From Sphingomonas sp. RIT328 (GTDB lineage: Bacteria > Pseudomonadota > Alphaproteobacteria > Sphingomonadales > Sphingomonadaceae): a stretch of 64,000 nt of DNA. The position numbers were made by a program, and so were the translations under genes. The stretch is taken from assembly GCF_000632225.1 (NCBI RefSeq), contig NZ_JFYV01000023.1:124001-188000 (forward strand), in the 5' to 3' direction. This document shows positions 43,808 through 56,392 of the stretch, piece by piece; position 1 is the stretch's first letter, and each line of letters opens with the position of its first letter. The notes below the pieces were generated by a model that was not told where the DNA came from, searched no databases, and saw only the letters and a program-made list of their open reading frames with translations.

Positions 43808-45148
43808 ATGCGCCCTGCCATGACTTCCGCCGACAAACCCAAGACCTTCCACGTCAAGTCGTTCGGCTGCCAGATGAACGTCTATGACGGCGAGCGCATG
43901 GCGGAGCTGATGGCCGCCGACGGCATGACCGCGACCGACGATCCCGACGCCGCCGATCTCGTCGTGCTCAACACCTGTCACATCCGCGACCGCGCCACCG
44001 AAAAGGTCTATTCCGACATCGGCCGGCTGCGCAAGAACGCCCGGATCGAGGCGCGGCCGGCGCCGATGATCGCCGTCGCCGGCTGCGTCGCGCAGGCCGA
44101 GGGCGAGGAGATCGTCGCGCGCGCCAAGGTCGACGTCGTCGTCGGTCCGCAGGCCTATCACAACCTGCCCGCTTTGGTCGCCCGCGCCGCCGCGGGCGCG
44201 CCGGCGCTCGACACCGACATGCCGTTGCTGTCGAAGTTCGGCGCGCTTCCGGCCCGCCGTCGCGTCGCACCGTCCGCCTTCCTCACCGTGCAGGAAGGCT
44301 GCGACAAATTCTGCACCTATTGCGTCGTCCCCTATACCCGCGGCGCGGAGGTCAGCCGGCCGTTCGCCGCGATCGTCGACGAGGCGAAGGCGCTGGTCGA
44401 TGCCGGCGCGCGCGAGATCACGCTGCTCGGCCAGAACGTCAACGCCTGGGACGACGACGGTCGCGGCCTGCACGACCTGATCCGCGTGCTCGACCGCATC
44501 CCCGGCCTCGCGCGCCTCCGCTACACCACCAGCCACCCCAACGACATGCGGCAGGGGCTGATCGACGCGCACGGCGACGTCGAAAGCCTGATGCCCTTCC
44601 TCCACCTGCCGGTGCAGGCGGGCAGCAACCGCGTGCTCAAGGCGATGAACCGCAGCCACGACACTGATTCCTACCTGCGCCTGCTCGACCGGGTCCGTGC
44701 CGTCCGCCCCGATATCGCGCTGTCGGGCGACTTCATCGTCGGCTTCCCCGGCGAGACGGAGGCGGAGTTCGCCGAGACGCTGCGGCTGGTCGACGCGGTC
44801 GGCTATGCGCAGGCCTATTCGTTCAAATACAGCCCGCGCCCCGGCACACCCGCCGCCGACATGGCAGGCGCGGTCGATGCGACGGTGATGGACGACCGCC
44901 TGCAACGGCTGCAGGCGGCGCTCGGCCGCGATCAGCAGGCGTTCAACCAGGCGAGCGTCGGTCGCCGCTGCGACGTGCTGATCGAACGCCGCGGCAAGCT
45001 GCCCGGGCAGATGCTCGGCAAGTCGCCGTGGCTGCAATCGGTCCATGTCATGACCGATGCGGCGATCGGCGACATGGTGACGGTCGATCTGCTGTCCGCC
45101 GGTCCCGTCTCGCTCGCCGGCGCCGAACGGATGCGCGCCGCGGCCTGA
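43808..45148 (+). CDS. miaB: tRNA-2-methylthio-N6-dimethylallyladenosine synthase MiaB
   Basis: 446 residues (442 from the second ATG). UPF0004 domain with [16 protein letters not shown] and [16 protein letters not shown] (Cys ligands of the auxiliary cluster), radical-SAM CxxxCxxC in [20 protein letters not shown] near residue 158, and a C-terminal TRAM domain. It methylthiolates i6A37 in tRNAs reading UNN codons. As a two-cluster enzyme it depends on the suf system in this window. Confidence 0.95.
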   Translation: MRPAMTSADKPKTFHVKSFGCQMNVYDGERMAELMAADGMTATDDPDAADLVVLNTCHIRDRATEKVYSDIGRLRKNARIEARPAPMIAVAGCVAQAEGEEIVARAKVDVVVGPQAYHNLPALVARAAAGAPALDTDMPLLSKFGALPARRRVAPSAFLTVQEGCDKFCTYCVVPYTRGAEVSRPFAAIVDEAKALVDAGAREITLLGQNVNAWDDDGRGLHDLIRVLDRIPGLARLRYTTSHPNDMRQGLIDAHGDVESLMPFLHLPVQAGSNRVLKAMNRSHDTDSYLRLLDRVRAVRPDIALSGDFIVGFPGETEAEFAETLRLVDAVGYAQAYSFKYSPRPGTPAADMAGAVDATVMDDRLQRLQAALGRDQQAFNQASVGRRCDVLIERRGKLPGQMLGKSPWLQSVHVMTDAAIGDMVTVDLLSAGPVSLAGAERMRAAA

Positions 45149-45458
45149 TCTCGGCGCGCAGCGCCGCAGAGATGTGCCGCCGGCCGCGGGCGCAGCCCAT
45201 GCCATGCACCATGGGAAAAAGAGGACCACGTCCGCTGCAGGCGCATCCTCTTCACGTCTTCGCGACTTCGCGTGAATCCATCTTCGCCAGCCGCCATCTC
45301 ACCCGACGGCCAGCCGCATGCGCACGTCACGCTGCGCTCCCTGCCCGGCCCTAACATCCCCGACGCGACAGCGACGCGCAAAAGCGGGTTTTGCCGCTTC
45401 CCTTTCGCCGGCGCGCATCCCACATTCCGGTCATGCCATCACGGCATGAAAGGACCGC
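45149..45458. other. Intergenic gap with repeat-family C element
   Basis: About 310 bases between miaB and ybeZ. It contains TTCACGTCTTCGCGACTTCG... at 45251-45276, a palindrome related to that at 28148, and the self-complementary CCATGCCATGCACCATGG near 45198. No gene is supported; small frames are shadows. Confidence 0.6.
45251..45276. repeat. Repeat family C, palindromic CGAAGACG-type unit
   Basis: TTCACGTCTTCGCGACTTCG followed by CGTGAA; its complement (TTCACGCGAAGTCGCGAA and on) matches the motif at 28148-28181 inside the suf operon. It is one of the dispersed GC-rich repeats of the window. Confidence 0.6.
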
Positions 45459-46457
45459 ATGAGTCGTAAGCCCGTCCCCGCCCGCTCCGGTGAACGCAGC
45501 CGGGCCGAGGTGTTGTTCGACAAGCCCCAGTTGCTCGCCACTCTGTTCGGGCAATATGACCAGAATCTCGTCGCGCTCGAAAACCGGCTCGGCGTCTACA
45601 TCACTGCCCGCGGCAATCGCGTCGGGCTCGAAGGCAGCGCCGATCACGTCGCGGTCGCGCGCGACGTGCTGCAGGACCTCTATCACCGGCTGCAGCGCGG
45701 CGAGGAGATCGACTCCGGGCTGGTCGACGCCTCGATCGCCATGGCGTCCGAACCGACGCTCGACGGCATCGTCAGCGCCGAACGCGGCGCGATCCCGTCG
45801 GTGATGATCCGCACGCGCAAGAAGACGATCGTGCCGCGCACCCCGGCGCAGGCGCATTACATGCGCGAATTGTCGACCAACGACATGATCTTCGCACTCG
45901 GGCCGGCCGGCACCGGCAAGACCTATATCGCGGTCGCGCAGGCGGTGTCGCAGCTCATCACCGGCAGCGTCCAGCGCCTCATCCTGTCGCGTCCCGCGGT
46001 CGAGGCGGGCGAGAAGCTCGGCTTCCTGCCCGGCGACATGAAGGAGAAGGTCGACCCCTATCTGCGCCCGCTCTATGATGCGCTGCACGATTGCCTGCCG
46101 GCCGAGCAGGTCGAGCGCCGCATCGCCAGCGGCGAGATCGAGATCGCGCCGATCGCCTTCATGCGCGGGCGCACGCTGGCCGACGCCTTCGTCATCCTCG
46201 ACGAGGCGCAGAACACCACGCCGGCGCAGATGAAGATGTTCCTCACCCGCTTCGGCCAGAACAGCCGCATGGTGATATGCGGCGATCCCAACCAGACCGA
46301 TCTGCCCGGCGGCGTCGGCTCGTCGGGCCTCGCCGACGCGACGATGCGGCTGGAGGGGGTCGAGGGCATTTCGATGACGCGCTTCACCGCCGCCGACGTC
46401 GTCCGCCATCCGATCGTCGGGCGGATCGTCGAGGCGTATGAGGGACCGGGCAATTGA
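45459..46457 (+). CDS. ybeZ: PhoH-like ATPase YbeZ
   Basis: 332 residues. N-terminal KH-like segment (LGVYITARGNRVGLEGSADH) then the PhoH P-loop domain: Walker A GPAGTGKTYIAVA near residue 148, Walker B ADAFVILDEAQNTTPAQMKM and FLTRFGQNSRMVICGDPNQT. YbeZ works with YbeY in ribosome/RNA quality control and their genes are normally adjacent. Here vapBC lies between them. Confidence 0.95.
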   Translation: MSRKPVPARSGERSRAEVLFDKPQLLATLFGQYDQNLVALENRLGVYITARGNRVGLEGSADHVAVARDVLQDLYHRLQRGEEIDSGLVDASIAMASEPTLDGIVSAERGAIPSVMIRTRKKTIVPRTPAQAHYMRELSTNDMIFALGPAGTGKTYIAVAQAVSQLITGSVQRLILSRPAVEAGEKLGFLPGDMKEKVDPYLRPLYDALHDCLPAEQVERRIASGEIEIAPIAFMRGRTLADAFVILDEAQNTTPAQMKMFLTRFGQNSRMVICGDPNQTDLPGGVGSSGLADATMRLEGVEGISMTRFTAADVVRHPIVGRIVEAYEGPGN

Positions 46458-46461
46458 TCGG

Positions 46462-46496
46462 CCGGGATATCCTTGGCATATAGAAGGATATCCCGG
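46462..46496 (+). promoter_or_regulatory. 13-bp perfect palindrome, probable VapB operator overlapping the promoter
   Basis: CCGGGATATCCTT (46462-46474), nine-base spacer GGCATATAG, AAGGATATCCCGG (46484-46496). The arms pair perfectly. The A+T-rich spacer looks like a -10 element, so bound VapBC would block its own promoter. It starts 5 bases after the ybeZ stop. Confidence 0.75.
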
Positions 46497-46505
46497 AGTC
46501 GATCG

Positions 46506-46796
46506 ATGGCCTCGCTATTCATCAAAGATCCTGAAACGGCTGCCCTTGCCGGCAAGGTCGCAGCACAGCTCGGCACAACCAAGACCGAGGCAGTCAGGCG
46601 AGGGCTGACGTCCCTCGAAACTGCGGAGATTTCCGAAGCGCCGAACGGCGGTGCCGTGACTGTCAGGACCGTCGACTGGTTGCGGCAATATCGCGCGCAG
46701 CACCCTCTGCCCGACCGCGAGGCGATGAAGATCGATAAGGCGTTCTACGATTCGTTGTCCGATGAAGAGGACGTCGTCGATCCATGGTCGGAGTGA
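46506..46796 (+). CDS. VapB-type antitoxin
   Basis: 96 residues from the ATG at 46506. The N-terminal part resembles a ribbon-helix-helix/VapB DNA-binding domain of the PF07704 type (SLFIKDPETAALAGKVAAQL, TKTEAVRRGLTSLE). The acidic C-terminal tail (DSLSDEEDVVDPWSE) is the expected toxin-binding segment. It overlaps the toxin start by 13 bases. Codon use and GC content are lower than the neighbours, suggesting acquisition. Confidence 0.82.
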   Translation: MASLFIKDPETAALAGKVAAQLGTTKTEAVRRGLTSLETAEISEAPNGGAVTVRTVDWLRQYRAQHPLPDREAMKIDKAFYDSLSDEEDVVDPWSE

Positions 46797-47188
46797 CGAT
46801 CTTCATCGACGCCTCCGCGATGGTTTCGATGCTCGCTCTCGAAGAAGGGTTCGAGGCACTCGCGGATCGTGTGGATCAGGCTGACCGCAGACTGACGTCG
46901 GCGATGGCGATCTGGGAAAGCACGATCGCCCTCAGCTCGGGACGCGGCATCATGATGGATTTCGCGCGCGCAGACGTCGCGAACTTCATCGCATCCCGTC
47001 ATGTTGCCGTGGTGCCGATTGGCGCTGCGGAGGCGGACTTGGCCCTCGAGGCGCATCGTCGCTACGGCAAGGGCCGCCACCCCGCCCGGCTCAACATGGG
47101 CGATTGTTTCGCCTATGCTTGCGCCAAGGCGCATGACGCACGCCTGCTCTACAAGGGCAATGATTTCTCCCGCACGGACCTCGCATGA
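46784..47188 (+). CDS. VapC-type PIN-domain toxin
   Basis: 134 residues. The PIN-domain acidic site is complete: Asp9 (FIDASAMVSML), Glu45 (AIWESTIAL), Asp107 (NMGDCFAYACAK) and Asp127 (GNDFSRTDL). VapC toxins are Mg-dependent endoribonucleases that cut tRNA or rRNA. It overlaps the antitoxin by 13 bases and the ybeY start by 4 (ATGA), so the module is translationally joined to ybeY. Confidence 0.9.
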   Translation: MVGVTIFIDASAMVSMLALEEGFEALADRVDQADRRLTSAMAIWESTIALSSGRGIMMDFARADVANFIASRHVAVVPIGAAEADLALEAHRRYGKGRHPARLNMGDCFAYACAKAHDARLLYKGNDFSRTDLA

Positions 47189-47697
47189 TCCACATCGAAC
47201 TCACCCGCGAAGACCCCTGGCCCGCCGATACCGACTGGGAGGCGCTCGCGACCCGCGCGGTGCGGGCGGCGATCGAGCATACGCCGCATGGCGATCTGCT
47301 CACCACGCCGGCGCTGGTCGAGATCAGCGTCCGCCTGACCGGTGACGACGAGGTGCGCACGCTCAACGCGCAATATCGGCAGAAGGACAAGCCGACCAAC
47401 GTCCTCTCCTTCCCGATGGTCCAGCCCGACCTGATCGATACGGTCAGCCAGAACAGCGACGACGGCGAACTGCTACTCGGCGACATCGTCCTCGCCCATG
47501 GCGTCTGCACCGCCGAGGCGCAGGACAAGCAGGTCGGCGTCGCCGAACATGCCACGCACCTGCTGGTGCACGGCACGCTGCATCTGCTAGGCTATGACCA
47601 TATGGGGGACGGGGAAGCCGAGGCGATGGAAGAGATCGAGCGACAGGCGCTCGCCACGCTCGGCATCGCCGACCCCTATCTGATACGAGAGGACTGA
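47185..47697 (+). CDS. ybeY: Endoribonuclease YbeY
   Basis: 170 residues. The zinc-binding motif HGTLHLLGYDH lies near residue 130 (UPF0054). YbeY is a metal-dependent RNase needed for 16S rRNA 3'-end maturation and ribosome quality control. Its start codon overlaps the vapC stop. Confidence 0.95.
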   Translation: MIHIELTREDPWPADTDWEALATRAVRAAIEHTPHGDLLTTPALVEISVRLTGDDEVRTLNAQYRQKDKPTNVLSFPMVQPDLIDTVSQNSDDGELLLGDIVLAHGVCTAEAQDKQVGVAEHATHLLVHGTLHLLGYDHMGDGEAEAMEEIERQALATLGIADPYLIRED

Positions 47698-47707
47698 CAC
47701 GGCCGCC

Positions 47708-51161
<3,454 letters not shown>

Positions 51162-51470
51162 GCCGTCGGCTTGGCTAAGGCTACGAGCCCTCCGTGAAGG
51201 TGCAGACCTTCGCGGGGGGTTCGTCGTCTTTGGGCGCCACCGCCGGAGTGATGCGGCATGGACCGTCCAGTAGCCGGGCAGAGCACCGGCTTTTGTGCAA
51301 AGAAACGCTAGGCTGCCGCCTGCACATGGGCGTGGGATGAAATGGTCGCGCGTCCCACAGGCGCGCATGAAACCGTTTCAGCTCGGCACGCAGCCCGCGC
51401 CGGGCGTCCGCATCCGCACACCGCCATATCGCCCCTTCCGCCGCGCGCTCTGCCGCCCTATCCTCTGCTC
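51162..51470. other. Intergenic gap after katG
   Basis: About 309 bases. A terminator-like hairpin follows katG at 51187-51221; the remainder shows no gene or repeat. The in-frame extension upstream of the dehydrogenase ATG has no conserved sequence. Confidence 0.5.
51187..51221 (+). terminator. Hairpin downstream of katG
   Basis: CCCTCCGTGAAGGT (51188-51201), loop GCAG, ACCTTCGCGGGGGG (51206-51219): about 11 paired positions with one wobble, followed by a T-rich stretch. It begins 25 bases after the katG stop. Confidence 0.5.
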
Positions 51471-52799
51471 ATGCTCAAGCACGTCCTGCGCCTCGCCGCG
51501 CTTCTGTTCGTCATCGCAGTGGCGGTGGTCGTCTATCTTGCCTGGCCGGATACGGCGCAGGTGCCGTTCAACCGCGTCACCGGCAAGCGGCCGCAGATCA
51601 CCGAGGCGCGCGTCCAGACCCTGCCCACGGTCAAGGTCGCCGACGTGGTCGGCTGGCAGGGCAATGAGACCCCCACCCCCGCCGCCGGCCTGACCGTCAA
51701 GGCCTTCGCCAAGGGGCTCGACCATCCGCGCTGGCTGTACCGGCTGCCCAATGGCGACGTGCTCGTCGCCGAGACGAATTCGCCGCCGCGCAAGGGCGGC
51801 GGCATCCAGGCTTGGGTGATGGGGCTGCTGCTCGGCAAGGCCGGGGCCGGCGTGCCGTCGGCCAATCGCCTGACGCTGCTGCGCGACGCGGATGGCGACG
51901 GCGTCGCCGAACAGCGCCACGTCTTCATGACCGGGCTCAACTCGCCGACCGGCATGGCGCTGCTCGACGGCCAGCTCTACGTCGCCAATACCGATTCGGT
52001 GGTGCGCGTTCCCTATACCGACGGCGCGACGCAGATCACCGCCAAGCCCGAGCTGATCGTCAAACTCAACGGCGGCGGCAACCATTGGGCGCGCACGCTG
52101 ATCGCCGCGCCCGACGGCCGCACGCTCTATGTCGGCGTCGGCTCGTCATCGAACATCGCCGAGAACGGGCTCGAGGCCGAAAAATATCGCGCCAACATCC
52201 TCGAGGTCTATCCCAAGGAGAAGACCTTCCGCATCTACGCCTCCGGCCTGCGCAATCCACAGGGCATGGCGATCAGCCCGTTCAACAAGCAGTTGTGGAC
52301 GGTGGTCAACGAGCGCGACATGCTCGGCTCCGACCTTGCGCCCGACTATCTGACGCAGGTCGAGCTGGGCGACCAGTTCGGCTGGCCGTGGTTCTATTGG
52401 GGCGGCTATCCGGACACCCGGGTCGAGCCGGCGCGCCCGGACCTCCAGCAATATTCGAAGCGCCCCGACTATGCGCTCGGGCCGCACGTCGCCGCGCTCG
52501 GCCTCGCGTTCAGCGACTCGGTCAGGCTCGGCGGGCGGTTCGCGCAGGGGGCTTTCATCGGCGAGCACGGTTCGTGGAACCGCAAGCCGGTGTCGGGCTA
52601 CAAGGTGGTGTTCGTACCGTTCGCCGCGCGCGGCTTCCCGGCGGAGGGCGCCAAGCCGGTCGACGTGCTCGGCGGCTTCCTCGACGGTAACGGTAAGGCA
52701 CGCGGGCGGCCGGTGGGCGTGATCGGCGACCGCAGCGGTGCTTTGCTCGTCGCGGACGACGTCGGCAACACGATCTGGCGGGTCGTCGGCGCGCGCTGA
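51471..52799 (+). CDS. PQQ-type sugar (sorbosone) dehydrogenase-like beta-propeller protein
   Basis: 442 residues from the ATG at 51471. An N-terminal membrane anchor (VLRLAALLFVIAVAVVVYLA) leads to a six-bladed propeller of the L-sorbosone/soluble glucose dehydrogenase family: LPNGDVLVAETN, DADGDGVAEQRHVF, NGGGNHWARTLIAAPDGRTL and GLRNPQGMAISPFN. It lies in the periplasm and may oxidise a sugar using PQQ; whether PQQ is bound is not certain. No PQQ synthesis genes are in the window. Confidence 0.82.
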   Translation: MLKHVLRLAALLFVIAVAVVVYLAWPDTAQVPFNRVTGKRPQITEARVQTLPTVKVADVVGWQGNETPTPAAGLTVKAFAKGLDHPRWLYRLPNGDVLVAETNSPPRKGGGIQAWVMGLLLGKAGAGVPSANRLTLLRDADGDGVAEQRHVFMTGLNSPTGMALLDGQLYVANTDSVVRVPYTDGATQITAKPELIVKLNGGGNHWARTLIAAPDGRTLYVGVGSSSNIAENGLEAEKYRANILEVYPKEKTFRIYASGLRNPQGMAISPFNKQLWTVVNERDMLGSDLAPDYLTQVELGDQFGWPWFYWGGYPDTRVEPARPDLQQYSKRPDYALGPHVAALGLAFSDSVRLGGRFAQGAFIGEHGSWNRKPVSGYKVVFVPFAARGFPAEGAKPVDVLGGFLDGNGKARGRPVGVIGDRSGALLVADDVGNTIWRVVGAR

Positions 52800-52837
52800 C
52801 GCCGGTGTCGCGCGGTGCGCGCCCGGCGCGCCGCGTC

Positions 52838-53056
52838 TCAGGCGGTGCGCAGCCGCAGCGGTGTGCGCTCGACCGCGCCGTTCAGCACCTTGCGGCCGAA
52901 CACGCGGTTCATCGTCGCGGCGCCGTCGGCGTTGGTCAGCACGACGCGCGTGCCGCCCGAGGCGAGCGTCTCGATCGCGCTGATCGTCACCTTATGCTTG
53001 CGGCACGCGGTTTCGACATCGGCTTTGGCGGCATTGACGTTGATGGCGCGTGACAT
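52838..53056 (-). CDS. Small conserved hypothetical protein (72 residues)
   Basis: Start at 53056 after GGGAG on the minus strand. The sequence (SRAINVNAAKADVETACRKH, ETLASGGTRVVLTNADGAAT, VFGRKVLNGAVERTPLRLRT) looks structured and basic but matches no domain I know. Isolated between the dehydrogenase and the cold-shock gene, it is a sphingomonad-type orphan. Its function is unknown. Confidence 0.65.
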   Translation of the reverse strand: MSRAINVNAAKADVETACRKHKVTISAIETLASGGTRVVLTNADGAATMNRVFGRKVLNGAVERTPLRLRTA

Positions 53057-53333
53057 GCGGATCTCCCTTTGGGCAGCGGGAGCGCATATCATCTCTCAGT
53101 CGGGCCATGCGCGGATGGAGCAGCCCGATAGCCAGAAGATGGCCGCTTCCGCAGCGCAGCGCAAGCCCTGCCCCTTGCCGTTTCGCCCTGCGTCCGCCAT
53201 ATAGGTCAGGCTAGAGTCGCACATCGACGGTCTACGGCGTGCTTTGCGGCTCCCTCTTCCTTCCTTCCCTGCTTCGCGCGCGACAGGCGCGTCGGTAATC
53301 GTACCGCCGCGCCGCAAGTAGAAAGGATCTGCG

Positions 53334-53549
53334 ATGAGCAGCATCACCGGCACCGTCAAATTCTTCAACGCCGACAAGGGCTATGGCTTCGTCGCCCCCG
53401 ATACGGGCGGCGCTGACGCCTTCGTCCACATCACCGCGGTGGAGCGCGCCGGCATGGCGACGCTGAACCAGAACCAGCGGATCAGCTACGACCTCGAGCA
53501 GGACCGCCGCGGCAAGACCTCGGCCGTCAATCTGCAGCCGGTCGATTGA
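53334..53549 (+). CDS. Cold shock protein (CspA family)
   Basis: 71 residues. The RNA-binding motifs RNP1 (KGYGFVAP) and RNP2 (AFVHI) are intact in a single cold-shock domain. It binds single-stranded RNA/DNA as an RNA chaperone. The GATGAG-type start has AAAGGAT upstream. A long leader (53057-53333) may carry a temperature-responsive structure, as in other csp genes. Confidence 0.93.
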   Translation: MSSITGTVKFFNADKGYGFVAPDTGGADAFVHITAVERAGMATLNQNQRISYDLEQDRRGKTSAVNLQPVD

Positions 53550-53555
53550 TCCGGT

Positions 53556-53588
53556 GACGGGAGCCCGCGCGATCCGCGGGCTCCCGTC
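53556..53588. terminator. Strong bidirectional hairpin between csp and OMP genes
   Basis: 14 perfectly paired positions: GACGGGAGCCCGCG (53556-53569) and CGCGGGCTCCCGTC (53575-53588), loop of five. It sits 7 bases beyond the cold-shock stop and ends just before the convergent stop at 53592. Confidence 0.7.
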
Positions 53589-53591
53589 GTC

Positions 53592-54242
53592 TCAGAAGCG
53601 GATACCCATGCCGTAGACGACCTGATGCCGCCGGGGCTCGATGCTCGCGCGCAGGCCGTCGCTCACCGCCGACTTTTCGCCATAACCGGTGTAGACATAT
53701 TCCAGCCGCCCGTAGACGCGGCCGCTGAGCGTCCCCTCGACGCCGCCGCCGACGTGAAAGCCGTTGAAGTTCCGGCCTTCGTCCACGTCTGCGCGCACCA
53801 GCGTATCATCACGATAGTCGAGCTTGGCACGGCCGTTCGAATAGCCGCCCTTGGCGTAGAGCGCGAACGACCCGGATACCGGCACCCCGAGCCGCGCACC
53901 CGCGGTGAAGTTGCGCCCGGCGCGCAGGCAGAGCTGGTCCTGACCGTAGAGCTCGCCGCATTCCTTCGCCGACGACCCCTCATAGCCGAAGTAGCCGCCG
54001 ACCAGCACGTTGCTCAACGCATAGTCATAGCCGATCTCGCCGCCGTAGACGACGCCGTCCTTGCCGGCGGTGCGGTTGATGCTGTCGACGCCGTCGGACA
54101 CGCCGGCGCGAATCGTCGGCCGGTCCCAGCCGACGCGCGCTTCGATCCGGGCGCCGGTGAACAGCGGATCGACCGTCTGTGCCGAGGCGGAGGATGCGAC
54201 CGACGCGGCGACCGCGACCGCCCCCAAAAGCATGATCTTCAT
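53592..54242 (-). CDS. Outer-membrane beta-barrel protein (OmpA-like/opacity type)
   Basis: 216 residues. A Sec signal (KIMLLGAVAVAASVASSASA) precedes an eight-strand-type barrel: TGARIEARVGWDRPTIRAGV, GGEIGYDYALSNVLVGGYFG, FALYAKGGYSNGRAKLDY, VYGRLEYVYTGYGEK, ending in the typical terminal Phe (YGMGIRF). Two Cys (KECGELYGQDQLCLRAG) may form a disulphide in a loop. It is a porin-like or opacity protein of the outer membrane. Confidence 0.85.
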   Translation of the reverse strand: MKIMLLGAVAVAASVASSASAQTVDPLFTGARIEARVGWDRPTIRAGVSDGVDSINRTAGKDGVVYGGEIGYDYALSNVLVGGYFGYEGSSAKECGELYGQDQLCLRAGRNFTAGARLGVPVSGSFALYAKGGYSNGRAKLDYRDDTLVRADVDEGRNFNGFHVGGGVEGTLSGRVYGRLEYVYTGYGEKSAVSDGLRASIEPRRHQVVYGMGIRF

Positions 54243-54473
54243 AATGTCTCCCGAACCGGCATCGATACCGGACGCGAGCGTTTAAGCATGAGAGTGGTTA
54301 ACAGGTCTTTGACCCGAACACCGGCAACGACATGTGCCGATGATGCAAGTATTCCCGAAGCGGAATTACTTCAGATTGGTAGGGATGACAGCCCGGCGGT
54401 AGGAGCGAGGACAAGGCCTTCGCACTCGGATGCTGGGGATGAGGGAGCGACACAGGGGCGCTCGGGAACGGAA

Positions 54474-54549
54474 TGGTGGAGCCGAGGGGGATCGAACCCC
54501 TGACCTCTGCAATGCCATTGCAGCGCTCTCCCAGCTGAGCTACGGCCCC
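54474..54549 (-). tRNA. tRNA-Ala (anticodon GGC)
   Basis: 76 nt with encoded CCA. The acceptor stem GGGGCCG pairs with CGGCTCC, including the G3-U70 pair required by alanyl-tRNA synthetase. Anticodon loop ATGGCAT (GGC) and T-arm GGTTCGATCC. Confidence 0.96.
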
Positions 54550-54633
54550 ATTCGTTCCGGGAGGCGCCCCACTAGCGGGGGCACCGGGGCATGGCAAGCG
54601 CTGAATGATCGCCTGCCATGCCTTTTTTTCAGA

Positions 54634-54954
54634 TCAATGTTCGTCTTCGTCGTTGGGCGCCTCGACGCCGAGATCGTCGTCCCCGCCGAGATCGACCTCA
54701 TCGTCGGCCGAGGGCTCTTCCTCTTCGCCCAGCGCTTCCAGATCCTCGTCCTCGCCCTCGAGGTCGCGATCGGCCTCCTTGGTGTCGGGCTTGGCCTGCT
54801 CGAACGGCAGCGGCTGCTTGGACTTGAGGATCGGCTCCGGGTTCCACGTCGTCCCGCAGTTGATGCAGGTGACGGGATCGTCCTTTTCGAGGTCATAGAA
54901 GCGCGTCGCGCATTTCGGGCACGTACGCTTCGTGCCCCATTCCGGCTTGATCAT
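54634..54954 (-). CDS. TIGR02300 / FYDLN-acid zinc-ribbon protein
   Basis: 106 residues. Starts [20 protein letters not shown] with the CPKC and CINCG zinc-ribbon half-sites and the namesake FYDL motif, then an acidic low-complexity tail ([20 protein letters not shown]) ending DEDEH. Alphaproteobacterial protein of unknown function, often placed beside aroA and cmk as here (aroA is divergent). Confidence 0.92.
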   Translation of the reverse strand: MIKPEWGTKRTCPKCATRFYDLEKDDPVTCINCGTTWNPEPILKSKQPLPFEQAKPDTKEADRDLEGEDEDLEALGEEEEPSADDEVDLGGDDDLGVEAPNDEDEH

Positions 54955-55060
54955 GCCGTTCGTGCCTTTCGGAATTGGGTGTCGCAGGCAAAGCAAGGCC
55001 TTGCCCGTGAGGTGGTGCGCGCCTTGCCATAGCGCAAGGTGGCTGTCAAAGCCCCCGGCC

Positions 55061-56392
55061 ATGGCGCATTCCGATCCCCAGGAACTGAGCGTGGCCCCGC
55101 GTGGCCCCCTCACCGGCTCCCTCCAGGTGCCCGGCGACAAGTCGATCAGCCACCGCGCGCTGATGTTCTCCGCGCTCGCGGTCGGCGAGAGCCGCATCAC
55201 CGGACTGCTCGAGGGCGAGGACGTGCTCGCCACCGCCGCGGCGCTGCGCGCGATGGGAGCGGATATCGAGCGGACCGGCGCGGGCGCCTGGCGCGTCAAC
55301 GGCGTCGGCGTCGGCGGCCTGCTGCAACCCGCCACCGCGCTCGAGATGGGCAATAGCGGCACCTCGACGCGGCTGCTGATGGGGCTCGTCGCCAGCCACC
55401 CGATCACCGCGACCTTCACCGGCGACGCCTCGCTGTCCGCCCGGCCGATGGGGCGCGTGATCGAGCCGCTGTCGCAGATGGGCGCCGCCTTCACCGCCAG
55501 CCCGGGCGGTCGGCTGCCGCTGATGCTGCGCGGGATCAGCCCGGCGGTGCCGATCACCTACACGCTCCCCGTCGCCTCCGCGCAGGTCAAGTCGGCGGTG
55601 CTGCTCGCCGGACTCAACACGCCGGGGATCACCCGCGTCGTCGAGCCGGTGGCGACGCGCGATCACAGCGAGCGGATGCTGCGCGGCTTCGGCGCCGAAC
55701 TGACGATCGAGGACGATCCCGCCGGACGGATCATCGCGATCCACGGCGAGGCCGAATTGCGGCCGCAGACGATCACCGTGCCGGGCGACCCCTCGTCGGC
55801 CGCCTTCTGGCTGGTCGCCGCGTCGATCGTCCCCGGCTCCGACCTCGTCGTCCGCAACGTCGGGCTCAACGTCACGCGCACCGGGCTGATCGCGGCGCTG
55901 CGGCTGATGGGCGCGGACATCACCGAGCAGGACCGGCGCGAGGTCGGCGGCGAGCCGGTCGCCGACCTTCACGTCCGCCACGCCCCGCTCACCGCGATCG
56001 AGGTGCCGCCCGAACTGGCGCCGAGCATGATCGACGAATATCCGGTGCTCTTCGTCGCCGCCGCCTTCGCGGCCGGACGCACCGTGGCGCGCGGCGCGCA
56101 CGAATTGCGCGTCAAGGAATCCGACCGGATCGCGGCGATGGCAGCGGCGCTCACCGCCTGCGGCGTCGCGTGCGAGGAATATGAGGACGGGCTGGCGATC
56201 ACCGGCACCGGCGGCGAGGCGATCCCCGGTGGCGCGCGCGTCGCCTCGCTGCTCGATCACCGTATCGCAATGAGCATGACCGTCGCCGGCCTGCATGCCA
56301 CACGGCCGGTCGTCATCGACGACATAGCCCCGGTGGCGACCAGCTATCCGGCTTTCTATAAGACATTGGACGACGTGTCGGAGGAAGCATGA
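55061..56392 (+). CDS. aroA: 3-phosphoshikimate 1-carboxyvinyltransferase (EPSP synthase)
   Basis: 443 residues from the ATG at 55061. Start motif [20 protein letters not shown] near residue 26, [20 protein letters not shown] (glycine/Thr loop), [18 protein letters not shown], and [20 protein letters not shown] near the C-terminus. The GNSGTS loop with the Ala/Gly-type context determines glyphosate response; the class cannot be settled here. It makes EPSP in the shikimate pathway. It overlaps cmk by ATGA, the classic aroA-cmk-rpsA order. Confidence 0.96.
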   Translation: MAHSDPQELSVAPRGPLTGSLQVPGDKSISHRALMFSALAVGESRITGLLEGEDVLATAAALRAMGADIERTGAGAWRVNGVGVGGLLQPATALEMGNSGTSTRLLMGLVASHPITATFTGDASLSARPMGRVIEPLSQMGAAFTASPGGRLPLMLRGISPAVPITYTLPVASAQVKSAVLLAGLNTPGITRVVEPVATRDHSERMLRGFGAELTIEDDPAGRIIAIHGEAELRPQTITVPGDPSSAAFWLVAASIVPGSDLVVRNVGLNVTRTGLIAALRLMGADITEQDRREVGGEPVADLHVRHAPLTAIEVPPELAPSMIDEYPVLFVAAAFAAGRTVARGAHELRVKESDRIAAMAAALTACGVACEEYEDGLAITGTGGEAIPGGARVASLLDHRIAMSMTVAGLHATRPVVIDDIAPVATSYPAFYKTLDDVSEEA

